Shown here one piece after another: positions 9,492 through 19,165 of a stretch of DNA of 64,000 nt (positions are counted from its first letter, which is position 1; every line of letters begins with the position of its first letter). The DNA comes from Senegalimassilia faecalis. Its GTDB lineage: Bacteria; Actinomycetota; Coriobacteriia; Coriobacteriales; Eggerthellaceae. The translations under genes and the position numbers were made by a program. Where the stretch lies: assembly GCF_004135645.1 (NCBI RefSeq), contig NZ_SDPW01000001.1:124001-188000 (forward strand), written 5' to 3'. Below the pieces are notes generated by a model. It searched no databases. It was given only the letters and a program-made list of their open reading frames with translations, and was not told the DNA's origin.

Positions 9492-9542
9492 AAGTCTACT
9501 AAATTGTCACGTGAGCACGTCGATTACGCTTGTGGCGCGACG

Positions 9543-10310
9543 TTAGCCCATGAAGTTTTCCAGGCCCACGATAAGGCCTTCTTTGTCGCCGACGCTGCGG
9601 ATGCCTAAAAGCACGCCGGGCATGTAGGACTCGCGGTCCCAGGAATCGTGACGAATGGTGAGCGTCTGGCCCATGGAGCCGAACACCACTTCCTGGCTAG
9701 CCACGTAGCCCATGGAGCGCACGGAATGAACCGGTACGCCGCTGATAAGCGCGCCGCGCGCACCCTCGGCACCGGCGATCTCGGTTTCCTTGCCCGGAGC
9801 GGCGCTGACGCGGCCGTCGCGCGCCTGCGAGATGATCTCGGCCGTGCGAACCGCCGTGCCGGACGGCGCGTCCTTCTTGTTGCAATGATGGAACTCCAGC
9901 ACCTCGGCTTCCGGGAAAAACGGCGCTGCCGCTTTCGCGAACTGCATCATGAGCACGGCGCCCGTTGTGAAGTTCGGGGCATAGAACAGGCACGTGCCTG
10001 CGGGGGCCAAGGCCGCCAGCTCCGTGAGCTTGTCGTTGGACAGGCCCGTGGTGCCCACGACGCAGTCGATACCGGTGGGAAGCGCCGCGCGCAAATTGCC
10101 TTCCACCACCGAGGGCTGCGTGAAGTCGACGAACACGTCGAACCCGCCTGCGGCTACGGCCTGCTCGACCGTTTCGTACACGGCGAAGGCATCAGATGCC
10201 CCGTGGGGGTCGATGCCGCAGGTCACCTGCATGTCATCGGCGGCGGTGACGGCGTTGACGACGGCGGACCCCATGCGTCCGGCGAAGCCGGAAACTGCAA
10301 CGTTGATCAT
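9543..10310 (-). CDS. dapB: 4-hydroxy-tetrahydrodipicolinate reductase
   Basis: 255 aa. The N-terminal Rossmann motif is VAVSGFAGRMGSAV. The DapB core follows: DFTQPSVV, GTTGLS, APNFTTGAVLM, the signature EVLEFHHCNKKDAPSGTA and RMGY-like HSVRSMGYVASQEV. It reduces the DapA product with NAD(P)H. AGGAGCACTT precedes the start. Expected cytoplasmic partner of DapA in diaminopimelate synthesis. Confidence 0.95.
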   Translation of the reverse strand: MINVAVSGFAGRMGSAVVNAVTAADDMQVTCGIDPHGASDAFAVYETVEQAVAAGGFDVFVDFTQPSVVEGNLRAALPTGIDCVVGTTGLSNDKLTELAALAPAGTCLFYAPNFTTGAVLMMQFAKAAAPFFPEAEVLEFHHCNKKDAPSGTAVRTAEIISQARDGRVSAAPGKETEIAGAEGARGALISGVPVHSVRSMGYVASQEVVFGSMGQTLTIRHDSWDRESYMPGVLLGIRSVGDKEGLIVGLENFMG

Positions 10311-10331
10311 AAGTGCTCCTTAGTGCTTGGG

Positions 10332-10361
10332 GCCGGCGGCGATCAGGCGATTACCGCCGGC
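10332..10361. other. Intergenic hairpin between pnp terminator and dapB
   Basis: Inverted repeat GCCGGCGG (10332-10339) and CCGCCGGC (10354-10361) with a 14-nt loop, in the leader of dapB 22 nt upstream of its start. Its function is unknown. It could mask or mark the 5' end of dapB mRNA. Confidence 0.35.
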
Positions 10362-10375
10362 GCTTGGCGATACCA

Positions 10376-10403
10376 AAACGGCGGCCTGCGCTAACAGGCC
10401 GCC
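10376..10403 (-). terminator. Intrinsic terminator of pnp
   Basis: A perfect 9-bp stem GGCGGCCTG / CAGGCCGCC with a 6-nt loop, followed on the minus strand by GTTTTGG. It lies 20 nt past the pnp stop. Confidence 0.75.
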
Positions 10404-10422
10404 GAAACACTACATCTATGCC

Positions 10423-12654
10423 CTACTGGACGTCGTGACGACGACGCGGGGTGCGGTTGGCGCGGCCGGGGCGCACGTCGCGCTCGCCGTGGCCTTCGTG
10501 CTTGCCGCCCTTGTCGTGGTCGCGGCCGCCGCGCTTCTCGCGCGGAGCCGGAGCGCTGCCTTCGGGGGCATCGGGCTTGTCGAGGCGATCGAGGGAAATC
10601 TTGCCCGTCTTCGGGTCAACCTCGAGTACCTGGACCTTCACCACGTCGCCCATGGACAGCACGTCCTCCACCTTGCCGACGCGGCCGTTGGCCACGCGGG
10701 AGATGTGCAGCAGGCCGTCTTTGCCCGGCGTCAGCTTGATGAAGGCGCCGAAGTCCTTGATGCCCACGACTTCGCCTTCATAGATTTCGCCGACCTCCGG
10801 CTCCTTGACGATGCCCAAGATCATGGCCTTGGCGGCCTCGCCCGCAGGGCCCTCGACGGCAGCGATGTGGATGGTGCCGTCTTCCTGGATGTCGATCTGC
10901 GCGCCCGTCTCGTCCTGGATGCCGCGGACAACCTTGCCGCCGGAACCGATGACGTCGCGGATCTTGTCGACCGGGATGTGGATGGTCTCGATGCGCGGAG
11001 CGGTGTCGCGCAGGCTTGCGCGCGGCTCGGGCAGCTCGGCCAGCATGGCGTTGAGGATGAACGCTCGGCCTTCGTGGGCTTGCTTCAGCGCGCGGCCAAG
11101 GATTTCAGTGGACAGGCCCTTGGCCTTGTTGTCCATCTGAAGGGCCGTGATGCCCTTCGCCGTGCCGCACACCTTGAAGTCCATGTCGCCGAGGAAGTCT
11201 TCAAGGCCTTGGATGTCGGACAGAATGACGACGTCGTCGCCTTCCTTGATGAGGCCCATGGCGATGCCGGAAACGGGAGCCTTGATCGGCACGCCGGCGT
11301 CCATGAGCGCCAACGTGGAACCGCAGGTGGAAGCCATGGAAGAAGAGCCGTTAGACTCCAGAATCTCGGACACCACGCGGATGGAGTACGGGAACTCGTC
11401 CTCGGAGGGGATCACCGGCAGAAGCGCGCGCTCGGCCAGTGCGCCGTGGCCGACTTCGCGGCGCTTCGGGGCGCCCATGCGGCCGGTTTCGCCCGTGCAG
11501 TACGGCGGGAAGTTGTACTGGTGCATGTAGCGCTTGCCCTCGGCCGGGTCGATGGTGTCAAGGCGCTGCCACTCGTTGAGCATGCCAAGCGTGGCGATGG
11601 AGAGCGCCTGGGTTTGGCCGCGCTGGAACAGGCCGGAGCCGTGCACGCGGGGCAGGTAGCCCGGCACGATGTGCAGCGGGCGAATCTCGTCGGGGCGACG
11701 GCCGTCGGCGCGCTCGCCCGTTTCGATGACCATGGCGCGCATGGCGTGCTTCTCAAGCGCCTTGAGGGCGGCGGCGATGTCGGAGCCCCAGGCGGCAAGC
11801 TCTTCCTCGCTGAACTGCTCGGCCTTGATGCGGGCCTTCAGCTCCTCGACCTTGCCCATGCGGGCCTGCTTGTCGGCGTCTTTCAGAGCGGCGGACATCT
11901 CGTCGAAGAACGGGTTCACTCGCGCGTCGATGGACGGATCGGCCACATGGATGGGCCACTCGACCGGCGTGATGTCGCAGCGGTCGAGGAAGCGCTGCTG
12001 GGCGCGACAGAATTCGGCGATGGCCTCCTGGCCGAAGTTCATGGCGCGCAGCATGAGGTCTTCGGTGACCTCGTTCGCGCCGGCTTCCACCATGGAGATG
12101 TAGTCGGCCGTGCCGGCGATGGTGAGCTCGAGGTCGGAGGTCTCCTGCTCGGCGTACGTGGGGTTGACGATGAACTCGTCGGTTCCCGGGTTATGGGCGA
12201 TGCGCACGCAGGCAGCCGGGCCGTCGAACGGGGCGCTGCCAAGCATCAGCGCTGCGCTGGCGCCGCCGACGCAGATGCAATCGGGCGGGTTCTGGCCGTC
12301 GCACACCAGCGTGGTGGCAACGATGTGCACCTCGCGCTTGAAGCCGTCCACGAAGCCGGGGCGGATGGGACGGTCGATCATGCGAGCGGTCAGCGTGCCC
12401 TTTTCAGACGGACGCGCCTCGCGCTTGAGGTAGCCGCCGGGGATACGGCCGACGGAGTACATCTTCTCCATGAAGTCGACGGTGAGCGGGAAGAAGTCGT
12501 AGTTCTTTTCTTCCTTGGAGATGACGGCGGTCACGAGCACGGTGGTGTCGCCCTGCGTGACGAGCACGGCACCGGTGGCCTGCTTAGCCAGTTCGCCCGT
12601 TTCGAAGCGGTACGTTTTGCCGAAAAGTTCGAAGGACTCGACGATCTTTTCCAT
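10423..12654 (-). CDS. pnp: Polyribonucleotide nucleotidyltransferase (PNPase)
   Basis: 743 aa. Two RNase PH domains are separated by a helical linker. The first has FFPLTVDFMEKMYSVGRIPGG; the second has SNGSSSMASTCGSTLALMDAGVP and LGDMDFKVCGTAKG. A KH domain (IRDVIGSGGKVVRGIQ) and an S1 domain (GEVVGIKDFGAFIKL) follow. The C-terminus is a short Arg/His/Gly-rich tail. It is a phosphorolytic 3'-5' exoribonuclease. It lies about 160 nt downstream of rpsO, the classic rpsO-pnp arrangement, with an intrinsic terminator between them. Confidence 0.97.
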   Translation of the reverse strand: MEKIVESFELFGKTYRFETGELAKQATGAVLVTQGDTTVLVTAVISKEEKNYDFFPLTVDFMEKMYSVGRIPGGYLKREARPSEKGTLTARMIDRPIRPGFVDGFKREVHIVATTLVCDGQNPPDCICVGGASAALMLGSAPFDGPAACVRIAHNPGTDEFIVNPTYAEQETSDLELTIAGTADYISMVEAGANEVTEDLMLRAMNFGQEAIAEFCRAQQRFLDRCDITPVEWPIHVADPSIDARVNPFFDEMSAALKDADKQARMGKVEELKARIKAEQFSEEELAAWGSDIAAALKALEKHAMRAMVIETGERADGRRPDEIRPLHIVPGYLPRVHGSGLFQRGQTQALSIATLGMLNEWQRLDTIDPAEGKRYMHQYNFPPYCTGETGRMGAPKRREVGHGALAERALLPVIPSEDEFPYSIRVVSEILESNGSSSMASTCGSTLALMDAGVPIKAPVSGIAMGLIKEGDDVVILSDIQGLEDFLGDMDFKVCGTAKGITALQMDNKAKGLSTEILGRALKQAHEGRAFILNAMLAELPEPRASLRDTAPRIETIHIPVDKIRDVIGSGGKVVRGIQDETGAQIDIQEDGTIHIAAVEGPAGEAAKAMILGIVKEPEVGEIYEGEVVGIKDFGAFIKLTPGKDGLLHISRVANGRVGKVEDVLSMGDVVKVQVLEVDPKTGKISLDRLDKPDAPEGSAPAPREKRGGRDHDKGGKHEGHGERDVRPGRANRTPRRRHDVQ

Positions 12655-12775
12655 GTGGTGTTCTTTCTTTCTCTTCTGCCTTAACTGCCCTAGTGCAGCT
12701 AAGCTTCTTTGGCCTTTCGGTACTTATGGTTCCCTGTGGCCGCGAGCAGGCGCGCCCTTGCACGTCCGACCGCTA

Positions 12776-12806
12776 TGCAAAAGCCCGCGCGGGCTGCGCG
12801 GGCTTT
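12776..12806 (-). terminator. Intrinsic terminator between rpsO and pnp
   Basis: A perfect 11-bp stem AAAGCCCGCGC / GCGCGGGCTTT with loop AGCCC, beginning 7 nt after the rpsO stop. A short run of Ts from the stem and tail follows on the minus strand. Read-through would supply pnp. Confidence 0.75.
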
Positions 12807-12812
12807 CGTTGA

Positions 12813-13100
12813 CTAGATGTTGTCGCGGATGCCGAGCTTCTTGATGAGGGCACGGTAGCGCTCGATGTCGCGTTCCTTGATGTACTTGAGCAGACCGCGA
12901 CGCTTACCGATGAGCATCATGAGGCCACGACGAGAATGGTTGTCCTTCTTGTGGGTCTTCAGGTGCTCGGTGAGGTTGCGGATGCGCTCGGACAGGATTG
13001 CAACCTGCACGTCCGGATTGCCCGTGTCGTGCTCGTTCGCGCCGAATTCGGCGACCAGTTCTGCCGTACGCTCTTTCGAGATGCTGAGTTTGCTAGGCAT
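12813..13100 (-). CDS. rpsO: 30S ribosomal protein S15
   Basis: 95 aa, slightly above the usual 89. It has the S15 core: [21 protein letters not shown], then [19 protein letters not shown] and [17 protein letters not shown]. It binds the central domain of 16S rRNA and nucleates 30S assembly. The 251-nt upstream interval holds a perfect TTGACA at 13232-13237 on the minus strand, but only a poor -10 match below it. No other gene is seen in that interval. Confidence 0.97.
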   Translation of the reverse strand: MPSKLSISKERTAELVAEFGANEHDTGNPDVQVAILSERIRNLTEHLKTHKKDNHSRRGLMMLIGKRRGLLKYIKERDIERYRALIKKLGIRDNI

Positions 13101-13351
13101 AGCTTAACTCCACCTTTCCTGCGGGTCTGCCCCGCCTTCCGTGCAGCTTGTGAAAGCTGCGCTCTACGTGCTTTTCGCTGAGATCCATGCAATATGGGAA
13201 CCAAGTGAAAAGTGTTTGCCGAATGGCAACTTGTCAATTGTATGCGATGACCTGGCGCGTTCGCAAGATGCACCTGAGCGCGTCACAGCATGCGCACATC
13301 TTTGCACCGGCCGGCGAAGCGAACGCCGCAGTCGCCGTTGTCCCTGGTGCG

Positions 13352-13600
13352 CTACTCCGCCGCGCGGGCTGCGCGCAGGCCTTGCACCAGCTGATCGGCG
13401 CACGACGTGGAGCGGCGTCCGCACGTGTTGCCTTCGAGCACGCATGCCACCTCGTCGATGTTCTTGCCTTCGATGAGCTTGCTGATGGCCTTAAGGTTAC
13501 CGTCGCAGCCGCCGACGAAATCGACGTGCTTGATGGTGTCGCCGTCAAGGTCGATGTGGATTTCGCGCGAGCACACGCCGCGGGGTTGGTAGGTATACAT
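13352..13600 (-). CDS. TSCPD-domain protein (TIGR03905-like)
   Basis: 82 aa. It matches the small TSCPD family: YTYQPRGVCSREIHIDL, VDFVGGCDGNLKAISKLIEG, then GNTCGRRSTSCADQLVQGL, in which the TSC(A/P)D box is visible. The domain also occurs at the C-terminus of some ribonucleotide reductases. Three cysteines (about C9, C32 and C53) and a TSC motif suggest metal binding (inference). The role of the stand-alone form is not established. It follows recO on the same strand after a 61-nt gap. Confidence 0.8.
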   Translation of the reverse strand: MYTYQPRGVCSREIHIDLDGDTIKHVDFVGGCDGNLKAISKLIEGKNIDEVACVLEGNTCGRRSTSCADQLVQGLRAARAAE

Positions 13601-13661
13601 GTGTTCTCCTCTCGTCGATGATGCAAGTATGACAGACGCGATAAGGTTCTTTGCGCGTCTC

Positions 13662-14438
13662 CTAAAACAATCCGCAGGTGAACAGGAACGCCAGCGATTT
13701 AAGGTTCGTGGATGCGTGCATGTGGGCCCAGGCCTGGCATAGGCGCAGCACGCCGAAGACGGACGATTGGTCGATATCCGCGTGCGCGATGTCGGAGAAA
13801 CGCATGCCCAAAAGCGCGCGAGCCCACGATATGGTGGCGGCGTTTATGCGCACGGCGTCGGGCGTGACGCAGGCTTGGCATTCCACGCCGCCTTCGGCAT
13901 AGGAAAACGCAATGCCCTGCGCTTGGGCGTCAGCCTGTTGCGCGTCGATGGGCTGGCCGCACAGGCAGCAGGAATCCAGCGTGGGGCGCACGCCCGCGAA
14001 CGCGAACGTTTTCAGCAGGTGCGCGGCTGAGATGGCGGGCGCGTGCAGCGCATCGGCGCCATCGAGGGCACAAAGCGCGGCGCTAGTGCATGCGAACAGC
14101 TTCGGGTTCTCCAGATCGGCTTGCGTGATGCGGTCGAGCAGCTCAAGCATGGGGGTTGCCGCCGCAGTGCGCTCGATGCTTTGCCGTAGCGCACCGTTAC
14201 CCGCGCAGAGGCGCACTTCCTTCACGATATCAAGCGACCTGCCGCGCGCGAAGAGCACGTCGGCTTCTGCGCCGAGTTCCAACCGGGAAGCGAACTGGCT
14301 GGATGGCCGGCGCGCCCCTTTTGCCACGGCCCGCAGCTGACTGCCGTTTTGCGCCAACAGCGACAAGATCAGGTCGGTCTCCCCTAGCTTCGTTTTGCGC
14401 AGGACGATGACGCGCGCCGTGTAGGTTTGCTGCGCCAC
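13662..14438 (-). CDS. recO: DNA repair protein RecO
   Basis: 258 aa. The N-terminal OB fold starts TARVIVLRKTKLGETDLILSLL with GAEADVLFARGRSLDIVKEV. A helical domain carries a zinc-finger pair, CCLCG, and later ECQAC. RecO loads RecA onto SSB-coated DNA with RecR in gap repair. Its start lies 2 nt past the stop of the zinc-ribbon/PASTA gene, so the genes are probably coupled. The position downstream of era is conserved in many Gram-positive bacteria. Confidence 0.92.
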   Translation of the reverse strand: MAQQTYTARVIVLRKTKLGETDLILSLLAQNGSQLRAVAKGARRPSSQFASRLELGAEADVLFARGRSLDIVKEVRLCAGNGALRQSIERTAAATPMLELLDRITQADLENPKLFACTSAALCALDGADALHAPAISAAHLLKTFAFAGVRPTLDSCCLCGQPIDAQQADAQAQGIAFSYAEGGVECQACVTPDAVRINAATISWARALLGMRFSDIAHADIDQSSVFGVLRLCQAWAHMHASTNLKSLAFLFTCGLF

Positions 14439-14440
14439 CG

Positions 14441-16159
14441 TTACTGGAACGACACGCTGGTGACGTTGTCGGACGAATCGAACGTGATGGTGCCCGAGAC
14501 TTGCTTGGAGTCGCCGGAAACGCTCAGCGTTTGCCCCAGCACGGTCACCGAGGTGGAAGCGCGGCCCGTTGCGGTGAACGACACGGTGTTGTCGCCCTGG
14601 TACGTGACGCTATCGACCGACGAAACGGTGAACGCCGAGTTATCGGACGCCTTCAGCGTGTTCGAGGCCAGATACGACCGGGCTGCCTGCGTCAACTCGC
14701 TTCCGCGCGATTTCGCGATGTTGATGGTGACGACGGTATCGGATGAAGCCTTCGAGCCAGCTTGCGGGTCGCTGCCGAGAAGCGTGCCTTCGGGAACCGT
14801 CTCGTTATACGTATAGGTGGAAGCGGCTTGAAGGCCAGCAGCTTCGATGGCGGACACAGCTTCGCGGTACGTCATGCCCGTGATGTCGGGAACGGTGTAG
14901 GCTTCGGCAACCGTCAGCGTGATGGCCGTGGAAGCCTTCGCTTTTTCGCCTTCGCCGGGGTCTACCGACAGCACCGTGCCTTCGGCCTCGTCGGAGCGCT
15001 TCGTTGTAACGGTAACGTTTTCAAACCCGCTGTCGGCCAGCGCTTTTGCGGCATCGTCTTGGGTTTTGCCCACCACCGCGGGAACAGTGCGCGACGTGGA
15101 GACATGGATGACCACTTCGGAGCCCTCTTCCTGGCGCGCGCCGGCGCCTGGATCCATGAGCAGCACCAAGCCTTCCGTGGAATCAGAGGGCACCGTGGTG
15201 GCACGCACGGTGAAGCCCTTGTTCTGCAGCAGGTACGTTGCGTCGGACTGCGTCATGCCCGTGACGTCGGGAATGACCTTGCCGCCCCACATCTCGAGAT
15301 AGTACGTGACCCCCGCAGCGGCTGCTGCGGCAAGGACGAGCACAAGCGCGATGATGATGGCGGCTTTTTTGCCGCGGCCGGCGCTTTCGCGCGCATCGGG
15401 GGCTTTGAAGTCTTTCTGCTTCGGCGGCTCGACGCCTTCGATGCGCGGCATCTGCATGGTGTCGCCGGCGCTCCATGCCGATTTCGGCGGTACGTATCCG
15501 GGATTCACCAGGAACTCGTCGAAGCCGGACAGGTCTGCCCCCGTTGTTGGGCGTGGCTCGGGCGCGGTCAGCTTCGGTCCAATGACCTGGGTTTTCTCGG
15601 CCTCAAGTGCCACGGAGCGCAGTTCGCGGACGTCAAGCACGTGCGTGCGGTCGTTATCCTTGATGTCAAGGTCGCTCAGGGCGTTTCCTAGATCGCACGT
15701 TTCGCTTGCCTCGAGAGATGCCGCTTTAGGGGCATCGTCGGATTCGTTGTTGCCGTTTTCAGCGGCGTTGTCATCTGCGCTGCCTTCTGACTCATTGGCA
15801 TCTTCTTCGGGTTTTGCCTCTTCGACGTCGGAATCTTCGTGCTCGGTTTCCGATTCGACTTCATCGTGAGGCTCGTTGTCTTCGCTTTCGGGCAGCGGAA
15901 GCGCATCATCGATTTCGTCCGCGATTTCTTGTTGTGCAACGGGCTCGTCGTCGTTGAATTCGTCGACGGGCTCATAGGAGAACGCGCGCTCGGGCGTGGT
16001 CATGCCAATGCCGGATACGCTGATATTCGGCAGGCCCTCAAGGGCTTTGCTGTCGGCCTGAGTTTCTTCGGGGGTGTTATCGGCCGCAAGCCGCGTTCCG
16101 CATTCGTCGCAGAACTTCGCTCCTGAACGATTATCCGTATGACAATGAGGACAAATCAT
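14441..16159 (-). CDS. Zinc-ribbon membrane protein with three extracellular PASTA domains
   Basis: 572 aa. Residues 1-25 form a zinc ribbon (CPHCHTDNRSGAKFCDECG). A long acidic cytoplasmic region to about 260 (runs of E/D/S) and one membrane helix (AAIIIALVLVLAAAAAAGVTYY) follow. Three PASTA domains begin at VIPDVTGM, TVPAVVGK and YTVPDITGM. A C-terminal domain of about 100 residues is not recognised. PASTA domains bind muropeptides or beta-lactams in PknB-type kinases and PBPs, but this protein has no kinase domain. It sits between era and recO. It is probably a wall sensor or scaffold (inference). Confidence 0.8.
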   Translation of the reverse strand: MICPHCHTDNRSGAKFCDECGTRLAADNTPEETQADSKALEGLPNISVSGIGMTTPERAFSYEPVDEFNDDEPVAQQEIADEIDDALPLPESEDNEPHDEVESETEHEDSDVEEAKPEEDANESEGSADDNAAENGNNESDDAPKAASLEASETCDLGNALSDLDIKDNDRTHVLDVRELRSVALEAEKTQVIGPKLTAPEPRPTTGADLSGFDEFLVNPGYVPPKSAWSAGDTMQMPRIEGVEPPKQKDFKAPDARESAGRGKKAAIIIALVLVLAAAAAAGVTYYLEMWGGKVIPDVTGMTQSDATYLLQNKGFTVRATTVPSDSTEGLVLLMDPGAGARQEEGSEVVIHVSTSRTVPAVVGKTQDDAAKALADSGFENVTVTTKRSDEAEGTVLSVDPGEGEKAKASTAITLTVAEAYTVPDITGMTYREAVSAIEAAGLQAASTYTYNETVPEGTLLGSDPQAGSKASSDTVVTINIAKSRGSELTQAARSYLASNTLKASDNSAFTVSSVDSVTYQGDNTVSFTATGRASTSVTVLGQTLSVSGDSKQVSGTITFDSSDNVTSVSFQ

Positions 16160-16206
16160 GCCGAAACTCCTAGCACAAACCTTGCAATCACAATAGCCCT
16201 ATTGTA

Positions 16207-16235
16207 GCGAACGCGGCCGGGTCGACCGCGTTCGC
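16207..16235. other. Intergenic hairpin between era and zinc-ribbon/PASTA gene
   Basis: A 10-bp perfect stem GCGAACGCGG / CCGCGTTCGC with a 9-nt loop, 22 nt past the era stop. On the minus strand it runs directly into TACAATAGGG, so the element joins a possible terminator to a -10-like TACAAT (16201-16206) ahead of the next gene. No U-run follows it there. Confidence 0.45.
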
Positions 16236-16257
16236 TTTGTCAACATGCGCGAAAGGA

Positions 16258-17208
16258 TTACAACCCTTCGCCGTAGCCGAAACGCCTGATTTGCGTGGCG
16301 TCGCGGCGCCAGTTCTTCTTCACCTTCACCATGAGGTCGAGGTATACGCGGGTGCCGAGCAGCTGTTCGAGGTCGGCACGCGCTTCTTGGCCGATGCGCT
16401 TGATGGCCTGGCCGCCCTTGCCGATGATGATGCCCTTCTGCGAGTCGCGCTCCACGTAGATGCGTGCCAGAATACGGTTGAGGTTCTTCGCCTTTTCGTA
16501 CTCCATGTGCTCGATGGTGACGCCGATGGAGTGCGGTACCTCGTCGCGGAACGTGCGCAGGATCTTCTCGCGGATGAACTCGGCCACGATGACCTCGATG
16601 GGCTGGTCCGTTTCCATGTCGGCGGGGAACCATGCCGGGCCCTCGGGCAGGAAATACTCCACTTCCTCGATGAACGCGTCCACGTTGTGGCCCGATTCGG
16701 AGCTCAGTCCCACCATGGCGTCCCAGTTGGCCAGCTTGTCGGCGGCTTCGGCCTGCGCGTGCAGCTGCTCTTTCGTGACCAGGTCGGATTTCGACAACAC
16801 GCAGATTTTCTTCGCGTGCTTGCAGTGCGGGCCGTCAAGCTGGGCCGCCACCCACTCGTCACCGCGGCCGACGGGCTTGGAGGCGTCGATGAGCATGGCG
16901 ATGACGTCGACGTCTTCAAGCGCCTTGAGCGCCGAGGTGTTCAGCTCTTCGCCAAGCGCGTCGTGCGGCTTGTGCAGGCCAGGCGTGTCCACGATGATCA
17001 TCTGCATGTCGTCGCGCGTGTATACGGCGCGGAAACGGTGGCGCGTGGTTTGCGCCGTGTTCGACGTGATGGCGATTTTCTTGCCCATGATGGTGTTGAG
17101 CAACGTGGATTTGCCGGCGTTCGGGCGGCCGATAAGCGTGACGAAGCCGGATTTGAAGCCGTCGCCCGAAGGCGGCGCGGCGTGTCCGAAGTAGGCGTCG
17201 AGGTCCAT
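16258..17208 (-). CDS. era: GTPase Era
   Basis: 316 aa. The GTPase motifs are G1 GRPNAGKS (27-34), G3 DTPGLHKP and G4 SKSD. A C-terminal type-II KH domain follows, with EKILRTFRDEVPHSIGV and IIIGKGGQAIKRIG. Era binds the 3' end of 16S rRNA and checks 30S maturation. AGGAGACTT lies upstream of the start. The dgkA-like gene is 24 nt upstream and ybeY is next; ybeY-dgkA-era is a conserved Gram-positive cluster. Confidence 0.96.
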   Translation of the reverse strand: MDLDAYFGHAAPPSGDGFKSGFVTLIGRPNAGKSTLLNTIMGKKIAITSNTAQTTRHRFRAVYTRDDMQMIIVDTPGLHKPHDALGEELNTSALKALEDVDVIAMLIDASKPVGRGDEWVAAQLDGPHCKHAKKICVLSKSDLVTKEQLHAQAEAADKLANWDAMVGLSSESGHNVDAFIEEVEYFLPEGPAWFPADMETDQPIEVIVAEFIREKILRTFRDEVPHSIGVTIEHMEYEKAKNLNRILARIYVERDSQKGIIIGKGGQAIKRIGQEARADLEQLLGTRVYLDLMVKVKKNWRRDATQIRRFGYGEGL

Positions 17209-17232
17209 AAGTCTCCTTTGAGGGTTGGGTTG

Positions 17233-17655
17233 CTAGGAAATGAAAAGCGCCAGCAAGCGCGGGGCGAACACGATGATGCCCACAACCAGCGACGCGATGG
17301 CGCCAGCTAGCGCCGCGCCGGCCGCGCAATCTTTCGCCTTGCGTGCCAGCTCGTGGTAGCCGGGGCTTGCCAGGTCCACCACGGCTTCGATGGCGGTGTT
17401 AAGCGTTTCAAGCGCGAACATCATGCCGATGCACACGATGACGGCAAGCCACGACGCCGTGTCGATGCGCAACGCGAAGCCGAGTGCGATGGCAACAACG
17501 GCGAAGCCGGCGTCGATGCGCAGGTTGCGCTCGCCGCGCACGGCTTCGGCAAGGCCGCGTCCTGCGTTTGCGAACGCAGAGCCAAGCTTGTAGCGCTGGC
17601 CCAGCCCTTTCGTGTCGGCAGTGCGCACGAAAGGCTTCGTTTCGTTGGCGGGCAT
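17233..17655 (-). CDS. dgkA: Diacylglycerol/undecaprenol kinase (DgkA family)
   Basis: 140 aa with three membrane helices. The family signature ALETLNTAIEAVVD is followed by HELARKAKDCAAGA. Gram-positive members phosphorylate undecaprenol rather than diacylglycerol, recycling the lipid carrier of wall synthesis; that substrate is inferred from family and neighbourhood. It starts 3 nt after the ybeY stop and is followed by era. Confidence 0.88.
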   Translation of the reverse strand: MPANETKPFVRTADTKGLGQRYKLGSAFANAGRGLAEAVRGERNLRIDAGFAVVAIALGFALRIDTASWLAVIVCIGMMFALETLNTAIEAVVDLASPGYHELARKAKDCAAGAALAGAIASLVVGIIVFAPRLLALFIS

Positions 17656-17658
17656 GGC

Positions 17659-18106
17659 TTAACGGCTGTTCCAGGCTTTGAGGATTTCGTCCTCAAGCGC
17701 TTCCATGACCTGCGCTTCCTCTTCCACGATGTGGTCGTAGCCGCACAGGTGCAACAGGCCATGCACGAACAGCAGGCTGATTTCCTGCTCGAACGTGGTG
17801 CCGAACTCATGCGTTTGGCGTTCGGCCACATCGGGCGCGATGACCACGTCGCCCAGCTCGTACACGTCGTCGAAGCCTTCTGGCACGATATCGGAAAGCT
17901 CGTCTTCCACACCGTCGCATTCGAACGACAGCACGTCGGTGGGGCCAACTTTCCCGCGATACGTTTCGTTGAGGTTCGCGATCTCGTCGTCGGTGACGAA
18001 GCTTAGGGACACCTCGGTGTTTTCGGGTTTGTGCTGGTGATTCAGCACGAATTGCGCCAACTCCACCAGCGGCATGTCCTTCAGGTCGTCTTCGCGATAG
18101 TCGTAA

Positions 18107-18123
<17 letters not shown>
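17659..18123 (-). CDS. ybeY: Endoribonuclease YbeY
   Basis: 154 aa. The zinc-binding signature HGLLHLCGYDH is intact near residue 122, after the characteristic NETYRGKVGPTDVLSFEC. It takes part in 16S rRNA 3' maturation and 70S quality control. It overlaps the 3' end of phoH by 17 nt, which implies translational coupling in the phoH-ybeY-dgkA-era run. Confidence 0.94.
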
Positions 18124-19096
<973 letters not shown>

Positions 19097-19112
19097 GGGC
19101 GCTAGTATAGCA
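19097..19112 (-). promoter_or_regulatory. Extended -10 promoter directly abutting the phoH start
   Basis: The minus strand reads TGC-TATACT (hexamer at 19104-19109), then AGCGCCC, then ATG. The hexamer-to-ATG spacing of 7 nt places the transcription start at or next to the A of the start codon. No TTG-type -35 lies at 16-18 nt, as expected for an extended -10 promoter. Confidence 0.55.
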
Positions 19113-19165
19113 CGAGGAATTTCGCGTTTTTGCGGCGCGGCCTGGACGTTCACGGCCTGCACAAG

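Noticed and set aside
10327-12684. 785-codon plus-strand open frame opposite pnp
   Set aside because: A mirror frame of PNPase, rich in Ala/His/Val/Asp with no family.
16201-16250. TTGACA...TACAAT promoter around the 16207 hairpin
   Set aside because: The spacer is about 31 nt, too long for a sigma-70 type promoter.
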